Shown: positions 52,717-62,620, counted from the first letter of the stretch. The stretch is DNA of 64,000 bases from Halovivax limisalsi (GCF_023093535.1 NZ_CP095757.1:1984001-2048000); one strand, 5' to 3'. Numbers and translations: made by a program. Notes: a model not told the origin generated them from the letters alone.

Positions 52717-53505
52717 TCACTCGCCGGCGAGGTCGCCCGACCGAATTCGTTTCTCCGCGGCGGCCAGAGCCTCCTCCCGGTCGAACGAATCTACAATCTC
52801 CCGCAGCGTCGCCCGATCGGCGCCACCGAGATCGCGCGCGTGATCGGTCATATTCGGAATCGCCCGGATGATGTTGTCGACGATCGGGATCGCGGCGACC
52901 TGCGGCGAGCGCGAGAGCGGATTGAGGTCGACGACGATCTCGGTCTTATCGAGTTCGGCGAGCGCTTCGGCGCGATCGCCGTCTTCCAGCGGGACGAGTA
53001 CCACGTCCGCGGCCGCGATGCCGTCGGCGTCGACCTTTCGCCGTTCGTGGTCGAGCCCGGGGATGCGCGCGTCCGCTTCGAGGCCTAGAACCTCATCGGC
53101 CCCGTGGCCCCGGAGGTGGTCGGCGATGCGTCGCATCCGCTCGGGCGTCCGGTTGAACAGGTTCACCTCGATCTTCGCCCCGGTCGCGTCCGCCAACTCG
53201 ACGATCTCGCCGGGGACCAGCGCCGCGACGTTCCCGTTGACCGAGAGGACGGGGTGGTCGGCCAGCAACAGCTGGGCGGCGGCCGCCCGTTCGGCATCGT
53301 CCGCCGTCGGGATCGTCTCCTCGCCGAGGAGGTAGTCGAACGCGCTGCCGCGCCCCTCCGCGTGCATCCCCTGGAGGTGCGTGATTCCCTGCTCGACGCC
53401 CGCCTCGATCCGGTGGCGCGAGACGAGGTCCTCGTACCGGGGGTGGTCCGCCGGGATCTCCGTCTCGCGGTCGACCTCGGCGGGAACGCTCTCGTAGTCG
53501 CTCAC
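52717..53505 (-). CDS. 4-phosphopantoate--beta-alanine ligase (phosphopantothenate synthetase)
   Basis: 262 residues from GTG 53505. This enzyme catalyses the archaeal step replacing pantothenate synthetase: it joins phosphopantoate and beta-alanine with ATP. Family signatures include PADHPRYEDLVSRHRIEAGV, AAAQLLLADHPVLSVNGNVA, EVNLFNRTPERMRRIADHLR and IVVDLNPLSRSPQVAAIPIV. A TATA-like TTTTTTAG on the minus strand about 25 bases upstream supports the GTG start. The open frame running far upstream is a shadow. The pantoate kinase gene is upstream beyond the DUF1508-like gene. Confidence 0.9.
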   Translation of the reverse strand: MSDYESVPAEVDRETEIPADHPRYEDLVSRHRIEAGVEQGITHLQGMHAEGRGSAFDYLLGEETIPTADDAERAAAAQLLLADHPVLSVNGNVAALVPGEIVELADATGAKIEVNLFNRTPERMRRIADHLRGHGADEVLGLEADARIPGLDHERRKVDADGIAAADVVLVPLEDGDRAEALAELDKTEIVVDLNPLSRSPQVAAIPIVDNIIRAIPNMTDHARDLGGADRATLREIVDSFDREEALAAAEKRIRSGDLAGE

Positions 53506-53558
53506 GGCCGACCGATTCGCGTTCGGCCTAAAAAAGTGACGCGTTTCGCGCGGCGCGC

Positions 53559-56339
53559 TCACTCGGTGAACTCGATCCAGCCGTCGGGGGCGTGGACCTT
53601 GACCGCGGTCATGGCCTCGCGGGCGTCGGTGCGGTGCTGGTAGGACTTCGTGCTCTCGGACATGGTCTCGCCGTGCTCGTCGACCAGTCGCCAGACCCAG
53701 CCGTCGCCGCTGTCGTGGAGCTCGAACGAGACCCCGTCGATCTCGAGGATGCTCGCGCTGGGGATGAGGTCGCGCGTGTCCTCGATCGAGGAACGTGCGC
53801 CGTCGGTGGTCTCGAACAGCTCGGCACACTCCGCGACGACGGCCCCGTTCTCGTCGATGAGGCGCCAGCTCCAGCCCGACTCGCGGGAGACCAGTTCGTA
53901 GGAGGCGACGTCGAAGTCGACGCGACCGGCCAGCGGGGCGAGGTGTCGCAACTCGTCGATGAGCTCGGTCGCCGTCTCCCGACTCTCTGCGGTGATACCG
54001 GAGCGCCCGAGGACCGTCCGGTCGCTGTCGATCAGTTCCCAGGACCAGCCCGAGCCGTTGGTGAGCCGGATCACCGCGTCCTCGATCTGGAAGATCGGCG
54101 CCTCGCTGGCCGCCGACGTGAGTTCGTCGACCGCCTCGTGGACCGCGTCGCGGTCGTCGTAGGTGTCCGCCCCGGTCGCCACCGGCGTCCGGTCGCGGTC
54201 GAGCAGTCGGAATCGCCAGGCGTCGCTGCCGTAGATCTGGACGAACACGTCGCCGATGCGGGAGCGACCGGCGCTCGAGGCCACCGCCCGGATCCGTTCG
54301 ATCTCCGATTCGATCTGATCCCTGGTCGAGGCGGCCTCCTCGTTCTCGGCCACGACGGTCCCGTCGGGGAGCACGAACCGCCAGTTCCAGTCGTCGCCGG
54401 AGACGTACGTCTGGAACGCGGCGGCTTCCATCGTCCGGCTCTCCGTGTCGAGGTTCTCGACGAGCTGGTCCATCGCCTGGCGCGCGGCGCCGCGGGTCGG
54501 GTGCGAGCCCGGGTCCTCCGCGATCAGCTTGCCGCCGTCGTCGATGAGTCGCCAGCCCCAGTCGCCGTCGTCGACGAACAGTTCGAACGCGGCGGTCTCG
54601 ATCTCGAGGAGCTCCGCGTTGGGCGCCTGTTCTTTCAGCGTCATCATCGCCTCCGCCGCTTCGCTCTTCGACCCGTGTTCGGCCCCGCTGTCGGCCAGGA
54701 CGTTGCCGTCCTCGTCGATCAGCCGCCAGCGCCATTCGCCCTGGTCGGCCTCGTAGACCTGGAAGGCCGACTGTTCGAACTCGATGAGGTCGGCCTCGTC
54801 GGCCTGTTCGCGCATCCGCTCGATCGCGGCCTGGGCGGCGTCGGCCGACTGGTGGGGTTCCGTGCTCGCGGCGATCACCGAGCGATCCTCGGTGACGAGT
54901 CGCCAGCGCCAGTCCTCGCCGATCCGGTAGCGCTCGTATCGCGCCCCGTCGATCTCGAAGACGTCCGCGTCCTCGACGTTCTCGGCGAAGCGATCCGTCG
55001 TCTCCTCGATCTCCTGGTACGTGCCGGCCGTGTTCGGATTTCTGGCGACGACTCGTTCGTTCCGGCCGACGAGTCGCCAGCGCCACTCGTGGCCCGCGGT
55101 GAACAGTTCGTACGTCGGTTCGCCGGCGACGGTGACGGCGGCCTCCTCCAGGGCCGGCAACAACGCTTCGACCGCCGCCTCTGCATCGCGACGCGAATCG
55201 TAAGCGTCTTCCGCCGTCGCGAGTTCGACGTCGTCCGTATCGACGACGCGCCAGGTCCACCCCTCGTGCGTGTCGAGCAATTCGATCCCGACTTCGTCCA
55301 TCGAGAGCAACCCGGCGTCCTCGAAGTCCTCGACGAACGACGACGCGCCCGCTTCGGCGTCGGCCTTGCTCCCGTAATCGGTCGGCGAGACGGCGAGGGC
55401 CCGCCGCTCGTCGTCGAGCAATTGCCAGTGCCAGCGATCGCGCTCCTCGTAGTAGTTGAACGCGGCGTCCTCGATCTCGATGACGTCGGCGACGGGCCCG
55501 CGATCCTTGAGGAAGCTCACGGCCTCCTCGGCGCCGTCCCTGTCCGCGAACGCGTCCCCGCAGCGCGCGACGACGCTCCCGTCCTCGCGGACGAGCGTCC
55601 ACTGCCACTCGCCGTCGGCCGTCTCGTAGAGCCTGAACGCCGACGTGGTGAGTTCCATCAGGCCGGCCGACCCGATCTCGGATTTGACCGCCTCGATGTC
55701 CGCCTCGGCGTCGGGCCGCGTGAGCGATCCCTCCATGCTCGCGGCCAGCGCCTCGAGGTGGAGGATGCGCCACTGCCAGTCGCCGTCCTCGTCCCTGAAC
55801 GCGGCGAACTGGGCGCCGTCGAGGGCGTCGCCGGTCAGCACCGGCGGATCCTCGGTGGCGCCTTCCTCCGCCACGTACTTGCCCTTCTGGCCGGTGATCG
55901 CCGGGATCAGGGCGGTGATGCCGGCCAGAACGGCGATCCCGGCGGCGTAGGTCGTGATCACTGGGATGGTGTAGTCGCCGCCGTACATGCGCCAGTCGTC
56001 GGGGTAGACGATGCCGAACGACGAGACGCCGGCGAACGCGATAAGCATCCCCAGCACGCTCGCCTGTATTCCCCGTTTCCGGACGGGTAGCATCAGGACG
56101 ATCCCGAACAGACAGAGCGTCAGCGCGATCATCCCGAGAATGCCGGCGACCTTGATGTAATCAGTCTCCATCGCGCCGCCGCCGTACATGACCAGAAACG
56201 CCACCAGGCCGACGAACGCGATGAGGCAGCCGAGAATGAAGACCCAGTAGCCGTAGACGTCCTTGCTCGATTCCGGTTCGCCGACGTAGTGTTCGTAGAG
56301 TCGGTACAGCGTATCGTTGAAATTCCCGGGTGATGCCAT
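53559..56339 (-). CDS. Membrane protein with thirteen DUF1508-like repeats
   Basis: 926 residues from ATG 56339. Residues 30-155 have four membrane segments (YWVFILGCLIAFVGLVAFLV, IKVAGILGMIALTLCLFGIV, VLGMLIAFAGVSSFGIV, AAGIAVLAGITALIPAI). From about 172 to the end come thirteen tandem units of about 58 residues, each with a W-x-W-R-L core (DWQWRIL, EWQWTLV, RWHWQLL, GWTWRVV and so on) and an alpha-helix. DUF1508 (YegP) modules usually occur singly or doubly in small stress proteins; this repeat count is exceptional. It sits between the two CoA-pathway genes. Role unknown. Confidence 0.85.
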   Translation of the reverse strand: MASPGNFNDTLYRLYEHYVGEPESSKDVYGYWVFILGCLIAFVGLVAFLVMYGGGAMETDYIKVAGILGMIALTLCLFGIVLMLPVRKRGIQASVLGMLIAFAGVSSFGIVYPDDWRMYGGDYTIPVITTYAAGIAVLAGITALIPAITGQKGKYVAEEGATEDPPVLTGDALDGAQFAAFRDEDGDWQWRILHLEALAASMEGSLTRPDAEADIEAVKSEIGSAGLMELTTSAFRLYETADGEWQWTLVREDGSVVARCGDAFADRDGAEEAVSFLKDRGPVADVIEIEDAAFNYYEERDRWHWQLLDDERRALAVSPTDYGSKADAEAGASSFVEDFEDAGLLSMDEVGIELLDTHEGWTWRVVDTDDVELATAEDAYDSRRDAEAAVEALLPALEEAAVTVAGEPTYELFTAGHEWRWRLVGRNERVVARNPNTAGTYQEIEETTDRFAENVEDADVFEIDGARYERYRIGEDWRWRLVTEDRSVIAASTEPHQSADAAQAAIERMREQADEADLIEFEQSAFQVYEADQGEWRWRLIDEDGNVLADSGAEHGSKSEAAEAMMTLKEQAPNAELLEIETAAFELFVDDGDWGWRLIDDGGKLIAEDPGSHPTRGAARQAMDQLVENLDTESRTMEAAAFQTYVSGDDWNWRFVLPDGTVVAENEEAASTRDQIESEIERIRAVASSAGRSRIGDVFVQIYGSDAWRFRLLDRDRTPVATGADTYDDRDAVHEAVDELTSAASEAPIFQIEDAVIRLTNGSGWSWELIDSDRTVLGRSGITAESRETATELIDELRHLAPLAGRVDFDVASYELVSRESGWSWRLIDENGAVVAECAELFETTDGARSSIEDTRDLIPSASILEIDGVSFELHDSGDGWVWRLVDEHGETMSESTKSYQHRTDAREAMTAVKVHAPDGWIEFTE
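53562..55826 (-). repeat. Thirteen tandem DUF1508-like protein repeats (about 58 residues each)
   Basis: Unit boundaries fall every 56-60 residues. The conserved core is aromatic-x-W-x-W-x-[LV]-[ILV]-D-x-[DE]-G followed by an acidic helix of about 20 residues and an L-x-x-I/F. Sequence identity between units is modest, so the array looks old, not recently amplified. Confidence 0.8.
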
Positions 56340-56369
56340 TGGAAGTCGAACGGATAACTCCAATGAAGC

Positions 56370-56381
56370 TTAATAAATTAT
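56370..56381 (-). promoter_or_regulatory. TATA element of the DUF1508-like repeat gene
   Basis: On the minus strand AATAATTTATTAAGC; the TATA part TTTATTA is centred near 56375, about 36 bases before ATG 56339, leaving a leader of about 10 bases. Confidence 0.6.
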
Positions 56382-56603
56382 TGGCTATGTATCGATGTAA
56401 GAACAGGATCGCCGACCGATCTGGGTCTGCTTGAACGCCCGCTCGAACCGGCCGACGGGAGCGCGACCGGGAGCCCGTCGCCGACCGATCGCCCGGTTGG
56501 CGACGATCGACGACGGCCGGTCGCGAACGGCCGGTCGAGGTCGAGCCGGGGAGGGGAAGTGTCGTCGAATCGATAGACCGCTCGCCGGGTCAGACCGGCT
56601 CGG

Positions 56604-57431
56604 TTACTTCAGCATCGCGCCCGCCGGGTGCGTGGTGCACGCGGCAGCGTCGTATCCGGCGTCCGAGAGTCCCGACCCCAGCGCGAAGACGGTGTTTCCG
56701 AGCATCGCCATCGCCGCCTGCCCGTCGGCCTCCGAGACCGCCCGGATCGCTTCTTCGACCGGTTCGCTCAGGAGGCCGGCCTCGCGGGCGAAGTGGCGTG
56801 AGGCGTACAGTAACGACCCGAGCGTGGGTTCCTCCACGATCCGGGAGAGGGCGATTCGGCCCGCTTCGTCCAGTGAACCCGTATCGCCCGCCAGCACGTC
56901 TTCCGTGGATCGCTCCCCGAACGAGCAATATTCGATGCGCGCGCGTTGGGGGACGCTATCGAGCGCGCCGTGGGGCGGCGCGCCGGGTTCCAGCCGGATC
57001 GGCACGCCGCCGCGGGCCTGCGCAACGACGTCGCCGAGCCCCGTTCCGGCCTGCACTTCTGCGCCGTGGGCGATCGTCACCAGTTCGTTCGTGGACAGCC
57101 GCCGGTCGAACGCGCCGTTGGCCGCGAGCGCCGTTCCGAGCGCAAGCGCCCCGGAGACCCCGAAACCGGCGCCCACGGGCAGATCGGACTCGGCCTCGAC
57201 GCGCGCCGTCGCTCGCAGGGCGTCGAGGACCGTCCTGACGGGTTCGACGTCGATCGGCTGCCCGTTCAGCGAAATCGACGTTTCCGATGCGCGAGTGACC
57301 GTCGTCGTCACCCCGTCGGTGAGCGTCAGTCCGGCCCCGCGCGACCCGGCTCTGGTGGGATCGTCGTCCGGGTGCGTGCTGAAGAAGCCGGTGATGTGTC
57401 CGGGGACGAACGCGGTGCGCGCTGCGGGCAT
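56604..57431 (-). CDS. Pantoate kinase (GHMP superfamily)
   Basis: 275 residues from ATG 57431. Phosphorylates pantoate in the archaeal CoA route, preceding phosphopantothenate synthetase. GHMP features: FVPGHITGFFSTHPDD at the N-terminus, the ATP-binding PVGAGFGVSGALALGTALAA (P-x3-G-x3-SGA), and GLGDVVAQARGGVPIRLEPG typical of pantoate kinase rather than sugar or mevalonate kinases. TATA-like GAATATACAC about 40 bases upstream. In many haloarchaea this gene is next to the ligase gene; here the repeat gene lies between. Confidence 0.9.
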   Translation of the reverse strand: MPAARTAFVPGHITGFFSTHPDDDPTRAGSRGAGLTLTDGVTTTVTRASETSISLNGQPIDVEPVRTVLDALRATARVEAESDLPVGAGFGVSGALALGTALAANGAFDRRLSTNELVTIAHGAEVQAGTGLGDVVAQARGGVPIRLEPGAPPHGALDSVPQRARIEYCSFGERSTEDVLAGDTGSLDEAGRIALSRIVEEPTLGSLLYASRHFAREAGLLSEPVEEAIRAVSEADGQAAMAMLGNTVFALGSGLSDAGYDAAACTTHPAGAMLK

Positions 57432-57796
57432 TGGGGCGCACTTTCCGCGGGAGGGGCATAACGGTGTATATTCTCCGTCCGATCGAGCGGCGATCCCATC
57501 GCGGTCGACCACGCCGAACGTGCCATCAGCTCGCCGAACGCGCACTCGAGGGCGTCGGTCGGTGGCACCGTCGTCGGTCCGTCGAACCTGCCGCGGTCCG
57601 TGCGCACCATCGCACGACTCGATCGACCGATCACCCGCCAGGTCGTCCACCGCCCGTCCGTATCATTCGCACGCTCGCTACCGATTTCCACCCGGTCGAA
57701 TCGGGTGTTCGTGTCGGTACGGCGTCCAGAAGGATATATTTACTCTGTAATTTGCGTGGATATATCGGTCGAATCCTATATTTATCCCGCATCGTA
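57432..57796. promoter_or_regulatory. Divergent promoter region of pantoate kinase and the transducer gene
   Basis: 365 bases. On the plus strand there are three TATA-like stretches: AGGATATATTTAC near 57737, GATATATC near 57763 and CTATATTTATCC near 57780. The last would start transcription near 57806, which fits ATG 57815 better than ATG 57797; the middle one fits 57797. On the minus strand GAATATACAC near 57470 serves pantoate kinase. No gene seen in between. Confidence 0.6.
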
Positions 57797-60274
57797 ATGG
57801 GTGAACGACCTCGCATGGGTGTCCTCGACGTCTCACCACTGGCCGGCATTCGGAGTCGATTCACTGTCAAACTCGTCCTGTTATTACTGATCGTCGGCAT
57901 CCTCGTCGGCGGTATCGGGGGGTTGATCTACGTACAGACCGGTGATGCTCTCGAAGACGACACGGAACGAAACCTCCAACAGACCGCGCAGTTGCAGGCC
58001 GAGACGATCTACGAGGGCGTGGCCGCGAACCAACGCCAGACGGCCCTCATCGCCCAGAGCAGCGCCGTCAGGAGCGGCGACCCGGAGACGATCCGCTCGT
58101 TCTTCGACCAGCAACTCGATACGATGGACGATTCGGTCGCCGCCATCCACCTCGTCGACAGGCAGGGCGGGGTGATCTCGGTGAGCACGGCAGACGGGAT
58201 CGACCGCGACGTCTCGGGTGAGCCGTGGATGCAACTGGACTATCAGCCCCGACGACCGCAGATGATCGGCCCGTTCGAGGACGAAGCCCTCGACACCACC
58301 GCCGGCGCGATCACGATGGACCTCGACGAGAACACCCGCATCGTCGTCCTGCTCGACATGGTCGCGCTCTCCGAACGTCTCAACGACGTTACCGACGAGG
58401 ATGCGGCGAACCTCCACGTCATCACGGAGGAAGGGATCGTCGTCATGAGCGGCGATTCGGGACGGATCGGCAAGGTCGACGAACAGCACCTCGCGAGCGA
58501 CGACTTCGCACAGGCCGCCGGCTACGTCGAGATGGATCTGGGCGAGGAGCCGATCCGGACCGACGAGGGGTACGCCGCCTTCGCCGATCGCGAGGACGCC
58601 GAACGCGTGTCGCGCAACCGGGGGCTGGGTGGGACCGTCCACGAGGTCGAGGGCGACGATGGGACGACCTACTACGCGCCGGGGAGTTCCCCGAGCGCGT
58701 ACCGGGACAGCCTGGAAGCGATCAACCCCCTCTTGCTCTCGGCTGATACCGTCGACTGGAGCGGCACGGACGGCGTCATGTCGATGGGGTACGCCAGGGT
58801 TCCCGGGGCGGACTGGTACGTCATGGCACACGAGGAGCGATCCGAGGCCTTCGCGCTCCAATCCACCGTCTCGCGGTCGGTCCTCGGATTGATCCTCGTG
58901 TCGGTCCTCGGGCTCGGACTGATCGGTGTCGTGGTCGGTCGGAACACCAGTCGGTCGCTGCGCGACCTCGCCGAGCGCGCGGCGGAGCTCGAGTCCGGCA
59001 ATCTCGACGCCGAACTCGAAACCCGCCGTCGCGACGAGATCGGCCAGCTCTACCACGCGTTCGACACCATGCGCGACTCGCTGAAGGACTCGCTCGAGGC
59101 CGTCGAGGACGAACGCGAGCGCGCCGAAGCGCGCGGCGAAGAGCTGGCCCAGCTCGCAGATCACCTCCAGACGAAAGCCGAATCCTTCAGCGAGGTGATG
59201 GCCGCGGCGGCAGCGGGCGACCTCACCGCCCGCCTCGACGAAACCAGCGAGAACGACGCGATGGAGGAGATCGCCGCGGAGTACAACGAGATGATGCGCG
59301 AGATCGAGGCGACGACGGTCGAACTCAAGCGCTTCGCCGACGAGGTCGCCAGCCACAGCGAGGAGGTGACCGCGAGCACCGAGGAGGTGCAGTCGGCCAG
59401 CCAGCGCGTCACGGAGTCGGTCCAGGGCATCTCGACGCGGACCGACGAGCAACACGGGACGTTCGGCACCGTCCTCGACCGCATGGAGGGCCTCTCCGCG
59501 ACGACCGAGGAGATCGCCTCGCTGGCGTCCGAGGTGTCGGAGATCGCCGAACGGACCGCGACCGCCGGCGACGAGGGACGCGACGCGGCGGCCGACGCCG
59601 TCAGCGCGCTGAACGCGATCGACGACGACGCCGAATCCGCGGTCGCGGAGATCGAACAGCTCCAGTCGCAGATCGTCGAGATCGAGGCGATCACCGACTC
59701 CATCCAGCAGGTCGCAAAGCAGACCAACATGCTCGCGCTCAACGCCAACATCGAGGCCTCGCGCAGCGGTGCGGGCGACGAGGGCTTCTCGGCGGTCGCC
59801 GAGGAAGTCAAGGAACTGGCCACTGACGTTCAGGACTCCGCCGCAGAAATCGACGAACTGGTCGAGGAGATCGGCGCCCAGACCGACCGAACCGCGGACG
59901 AGGTCCGGCGCACGCGCGAGGAGGTGGCCCGCAACGCCGACGCCGTCGCGGACGCGATCGACGCGCTCGACGAGATCGCGGACCACGCCGATGACACTCG
60001 CGACGGCACGCGCGAGATCAGCGCCGCGAGCCAGCAGCAGACCGCCGCGATCGAGAACGTAATCGAACTCGTCGACGAGGCCGAGGCGCTGAGCGAACAG
60101 GTGGCCGACGAGGCGGCGACGGCCGCCGCCGCGGCCGAAGAGCAGACGACGGCGATCTCGCAGGTGACCGAGAGCGCGAGCGAACTCGCCGGCCGCGCCG
60201 GCACGCTACAGGAACGGCTCGACGAGTTCGAGACGAGCGCGCCCGAGACGACGCCGGCACCAGCCGAGGACTGA
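57797..60274 (+). CDS. Methyl-accepting chemotaxis-type transducer
   Basis: 825 residues from ATG 57797 (819 from ATG 57815). TM1 at about 24-46, an extracytoplasmic ligand domain about 50-355 (Cache-like: IHLVDRQGGVISVSTADGI), TM2 about 360-380, HAMP about 381-433, then a second HAMP-like stretch and the long signalling coiled coil. The hairpin tip is VAKQTNMLALNANIEASRSG (starts near 639). C-terminal EEQTTAISQV is present. Interacts with CheW/CheA, which are not in this window. The ligand is unknown. The C-terminus has a short tail without a pentapeptide. Confidence 0.95.
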   Translation: MGERPRMGVLDVSPLAGIRSRFTVKLVLLLLIVGILVGGIGGLIYVQTGDALEDDTERNLQQTAQLQAETIYEGVAANQRQTALIAQSSAVRSGDPETIRSFFDQQLDTMDDSVAAIHLVDRQGGVISVSTADGIDRDVSGEPWMQLDYQPRRPQMIGPFEDEALDTTAGAITMDLDENTRIVVLLDMVALSERLNDVTDEDAANLHVITEEGIVVMSGDSGRIGKVDEQHLASDDFAQAAGYVEMDLGEEPIRTDEGYAAFADREDAERVSRNRGLGGTVHEVEGDDGTTYYAPGSSPSAYRDSLEAINPLLLSADTVDWSGTDGVMSMGYARVPGADWYVMAHEERSEAFALQSTVSRSVLGLILVSVLGLGLIGVVVGRNTSRSLRDLAERAAELESGNLDAELETRRRDEIGQLYHAFDTMRDSLKDSLEAVEDERERAEARGEELAQLADHLQTKAESFSEVMAAAAAGDLTARLDETSENDAMEEIAAEYNEMMREIEATTVELKRFADEVASHSEEVTASTEEVQSASQRVTESVQGISTRTDEQHGTFGTVLDRMEGLSATTEEIASLASEVSEIAERTATAGDEGRDAAADAVSALNAIDDDAESAVAEIEQLQSQIVEIEAITDSIQQVAKQTNMLALNANIEASRSGAGDEGFSAVAEEVKELATDVQDSAAEIDELVEEIGAQTDRTADEVRRTREEVARNADAVADAIDALDEIADHADDTRDGTREISAASQQQTAAIENVIELVDEAEALSEQVADEAATAAAAAEEQTTAISQVTESASELAGRAGTLQERLDEFETSAPETTPAPAED

Positions 60275-60393
60275 CCCTCGACGCGGGCTCCCCCTGCCGC
60301 GGCTTCGTCGCGACCGGACCGTCGCTGGCCCCGGGGACTCGGCACTGGCTGCGGACCAGAACGATATTGGTCGATCGGTGACACGGCCCATCC

Positions 60394-61068
60394 ATGCCGA
60401 CGTATCACCGGTTCGAGTACGCTCACCGGACGCCGTCGCCCGAGGCGCTCGACCACGACCTGCGGACGCCCGACGCGCTCGTGGACCACTATCTCGAATC
60501 GTACTCGGAGCCGGACGACCGCGTCCTCGACGTCTTCGCGGGGTTCGGAACCACGCTCCGCGCGGCCGAACGACTTGACCGGATCCCCTACGGCATCGAG
60601 TACGAACCCGATCGCGTGGCTTCCGCCCGAGAACGGATCGACAGCCCTGAGAACGTCCATCGCGGCGATGCCCTCTCGTTCGACTACTCGCAACTCCCGG
60701 CCTGTGATCTCTGTTTCACCTCGCCGCCGTTCATGGAGCGGTCGGACGAACGCAACCCGTTCGAGAATTACGCTGGCGAAAGTTCCTACGACGAGTACCT
60801 CGACGACGTGGAGACGGTCTTCACTCGACTCGACCCCGCCCTGATCCCTGGCGCCCACGTGGTAATCGACATTGCGAACATGACCCACGACGGCGCCGTG
60901 ACCCCGCTCGCCTGGGACGTGGCCGATCGGGTCTCGAACGTCTTTCACTTTCTCGGCGAGGACGTCATCACCTGGGAACCCGGTACGGACGAGTACGACC
61001 GCGACGGCCACTTCGGGTACGGTTACGACCACTCGTACGTCCTCGTCTTTCGGAAACAGGCCGAGTAG
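60394..61068 (+). CDS. DNA methylase-like SAM-dependent methyltransferase
   Basis: 224 residues. Motif I reads VLDVFAGFGTTLRAAERLDR, the F-x-G-x-G-T-T of DNA or RNA amino-methyltransferases; the catalytic motif is FTSPPFMERSDERNPFENYA (TSPPF), as in N4-cytosine and some N6-adenine enzymes. It is only 224 residues long and lacks a target-recognition domain, and no restriction gene is adjacent. It could methylate RNA or a protein instead. Convergent with aspS, 179 bases away. Confidence 0.82.
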   Translation: MPTYHRFEYAHRTPSPEALDHDLRTPDALVDHYLESYSEPDDRVLDVFAGFGTTLRAAERLDRIPYGIEYEPDRVASARERIDSPENVHRGDALSFDYSQLPACDLCFTSPPFMERSDERNPFENYAGESSYDEYLDDVETVFTRLDPALIPGAHVVIDIANMTHDGAVTPLAWDVADRVSNVFHFLGEDVITWEPGTDEYDRDGHFGYGYDHSYVLVFRKQAE

Positions 61069-61247
61069 CGCCGCATCGTCCTCGCACCGCGACCAACTGG
61101 CGACCCCGCGGGAATACCGTCGCACCTTCGGGCCGTCGAACTCCCTCTCGACGAATGCGTTGTCGCCGCTCGGTCGTTACGCTCCCACTGGCATACCGGA
61201 GGGCGCTCCCGTTGGTCGCGCCTCGCTAGCTCCCGGAGGCTTCGCCC
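61069..61247. other. Intergenic region between convergent genes, weak hairpins
   Basis: 179 bases. CTCCCGGAG and GGAGGGCGCTCC near the right half could form small stems at the ends of two convergent genes, as terminators would. No T-tract is evident, so I do not call a terminator. Confidence 0.35.
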
Positions 61248-62552
61248 TTACGGGCTCAGTCTCTGGCGATCTCGCGGGAAGAGGACCGCTTCGCGGATGT
61301 TGTCGAGGTCGAGCAGCGTCATGATGAGGCGCTCGCCGCCGAGGCCGAAGCCGGCGTGCGGTGGCATGCCGTACTTGAACATCTTCGTGTAGTACTCGAA
61401 CTGGTCGGGGTCGAGGCCCTGCTGTTCGAAGCCGGCGACGAGCTCGTCGTAGCGGTGTTCGCGCTGGCCGCCCGAGACGAGCTCCATGCGCGGGTGCATC
61501 AGGTCGAAGCCGGTCGAGAGCGACTCGTCGTCCGCGTGATCCATGATGTAGAACGGCTTGATCTCGCTGGGCCAGTCGGTGACGAAGTAGTGGCCGCCGA
61601 CGTCGTCCCCGAGGGCCTTCTCGCCCTCCGTGGGGAGGTCGTCACCCCAGACGAGCTGCTCGTCGAGTTCCCCCGTCGCGTTGATGCGTTCGATGGCCTC
61701 CTCGTAGGAGAGACGGGGGAAGCCCTCGTCGGGAACCTCGAACGTCTCGGCGAGGCCGAGCGTCTCGAGTTCATCCGCACACTCCTCGGCGACGGCCTCG
61801 TAGGCCGCGGTGACGGCTTCCTCCGCGACGTCCATCGCGTCGTGGTGATCGCAGAACGCGCCCTCGAAGTCGATCGAGGTCGCCTCGTTGAGGTGTCGCG
61901 GCGTGTTGTGCTCCTCCGCGCGGAAGATCGGCCCGATCTCGAAGACCCGCTCGACGTTCGAGCCGGCGATCAGCTGCTTGAACAGCTGGGGCGACTGGTT
62001 CATGAAGGCCTCCTCGCCGAAGTAGGTGATCGGGAACAGCTCCGTCCCGCCCTCGGTGCCGGTCGCGACGATCTTCGGCGTCGTGATCTCGGTCGCCCGA
62101 AGCTCGCGGAATCGATCGCGAACGGCCTCGAGGACCGTCGCCCGAATCTCGAAGATCGCCTGCACCTCGGGTTTCCGGAGGTCGAGCGTCCGGTTGTCGA
62201 GTCGAGTCGAGAGTTCGGCGTCGACCTTGCCGGACGGGTCGAGCGGGAGCTCAGGATCGGCCTCGGCGACCACGTCGACCGACTCGGGGACGATCTCGAC
62301 GCCCGTCGGCGCGCGCGGTTCCTCGTCGACCTCGCCGGTGACCGAGACGACGCTCTCTCGAGCGACCCCGAGGCCCGTCTCGACGAGGTCATCGGGCATG
62401 TCGTCCTTCTCGAACTTGATCTGGATGCGTCCGGACGTGTCCCGGAGGATCAGGAAGGCGATCCCGCCGAGGTCGCGGATCTCGTGGACCCAGCCGGCGA
62501 CCGTGACCGTCTCGCCGGGCTCGGCGTCTGCCGTGTAGGTGCGATCGTCCAT
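61248..62552 (-). CDS. aspS: Aspartate--tRNA(Asp/Asn) ligase
   Basis: 434 residues, the archaeal length. N-terminal OB-fold anticodon-binding domain ([34 protein letters not shown]). The catalytic domain has class II motif 2 [20 protein letters not shown] and motif 3 [20 protein letters not shown], with RDRQRLSP at the end. Archaeal enzymes are often non-discriminating and then need GatCAB to make Asn-tRNA. A TTTAAG TATA element about 27 bases upstream implies a leaderless message. Confidence 0.97.
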   Translation of the reverse strand: MDDRTYTADAEPGETVTVAGWVHEIRDLGGIAFLILRDTSGRIQIKFEKDDMPDDLVETGLGVARESVVSVTGEVDEEPRAPTGVEIVPESVDVVAEADPELPLDPSGKVDAELSTRLDNRTLDLRKPEVQAIFEIRATVLEAVRDRFRELRATEITTPKIVATGTEGGTELFPITYFGEEAFMNQSPQLFKQLIAGSNVERVFEIGPIFRAEEHNTPRHLNEATSIDFEGAFCDHHDAMDVAEEAVTAAYEAVAEECADELETLGLAETFEVPDEGFPRLSYEEAIERINATGELDEQLVWGDDLPTEGEKALGDDVGGHYFVTDWPSEIKPFYIMDHADDESLSTGFDLMHPRMELVSGGQREHRYDELVAGFEQQGLDPDQFEYYTKMFKYGMPPHAGFGLGGERLIMTLLDLDNIREAVLFPRDRQRLSP

Positions 62553-62576
62553 GCCCGCAGGTTGTCCGACCCGCGA

Positions 62577-62582
62577 CTTAAA
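62577..62582 (-). promoter_or_regulatory. TATA element of aspS
   Basis: GCGTTTAAGTCG on the minus strand, TTTAAG centred near 62580. The start falls near 62554, so the aspS message should be leaderless at ATG 62552. Confidence 0.6.
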
Positions 62583-62620
62583 CGCCGTTATTTTCGCCGA
62601 TTCCCCTGGCGGGGCGGAGA

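Noticed and set aside
52717-55773. One long protein fusing the phosphopantothenate synthetase to an upstream region
   Set aside because: The upstream part is arginine-rich and lies in another frame over the DUF1508-like gene; the ligase has a clear family start at GTG 53505 with a TATA-like element before it.
53592-56090. An 832-codon open frame on the plus strand opposite the DUF1508-like gene
   Set aside because: High-GC antisense shadow: composition follows the repeats of the real gene, no motif of its own, and the real gene has membrane segments and conserved modules.
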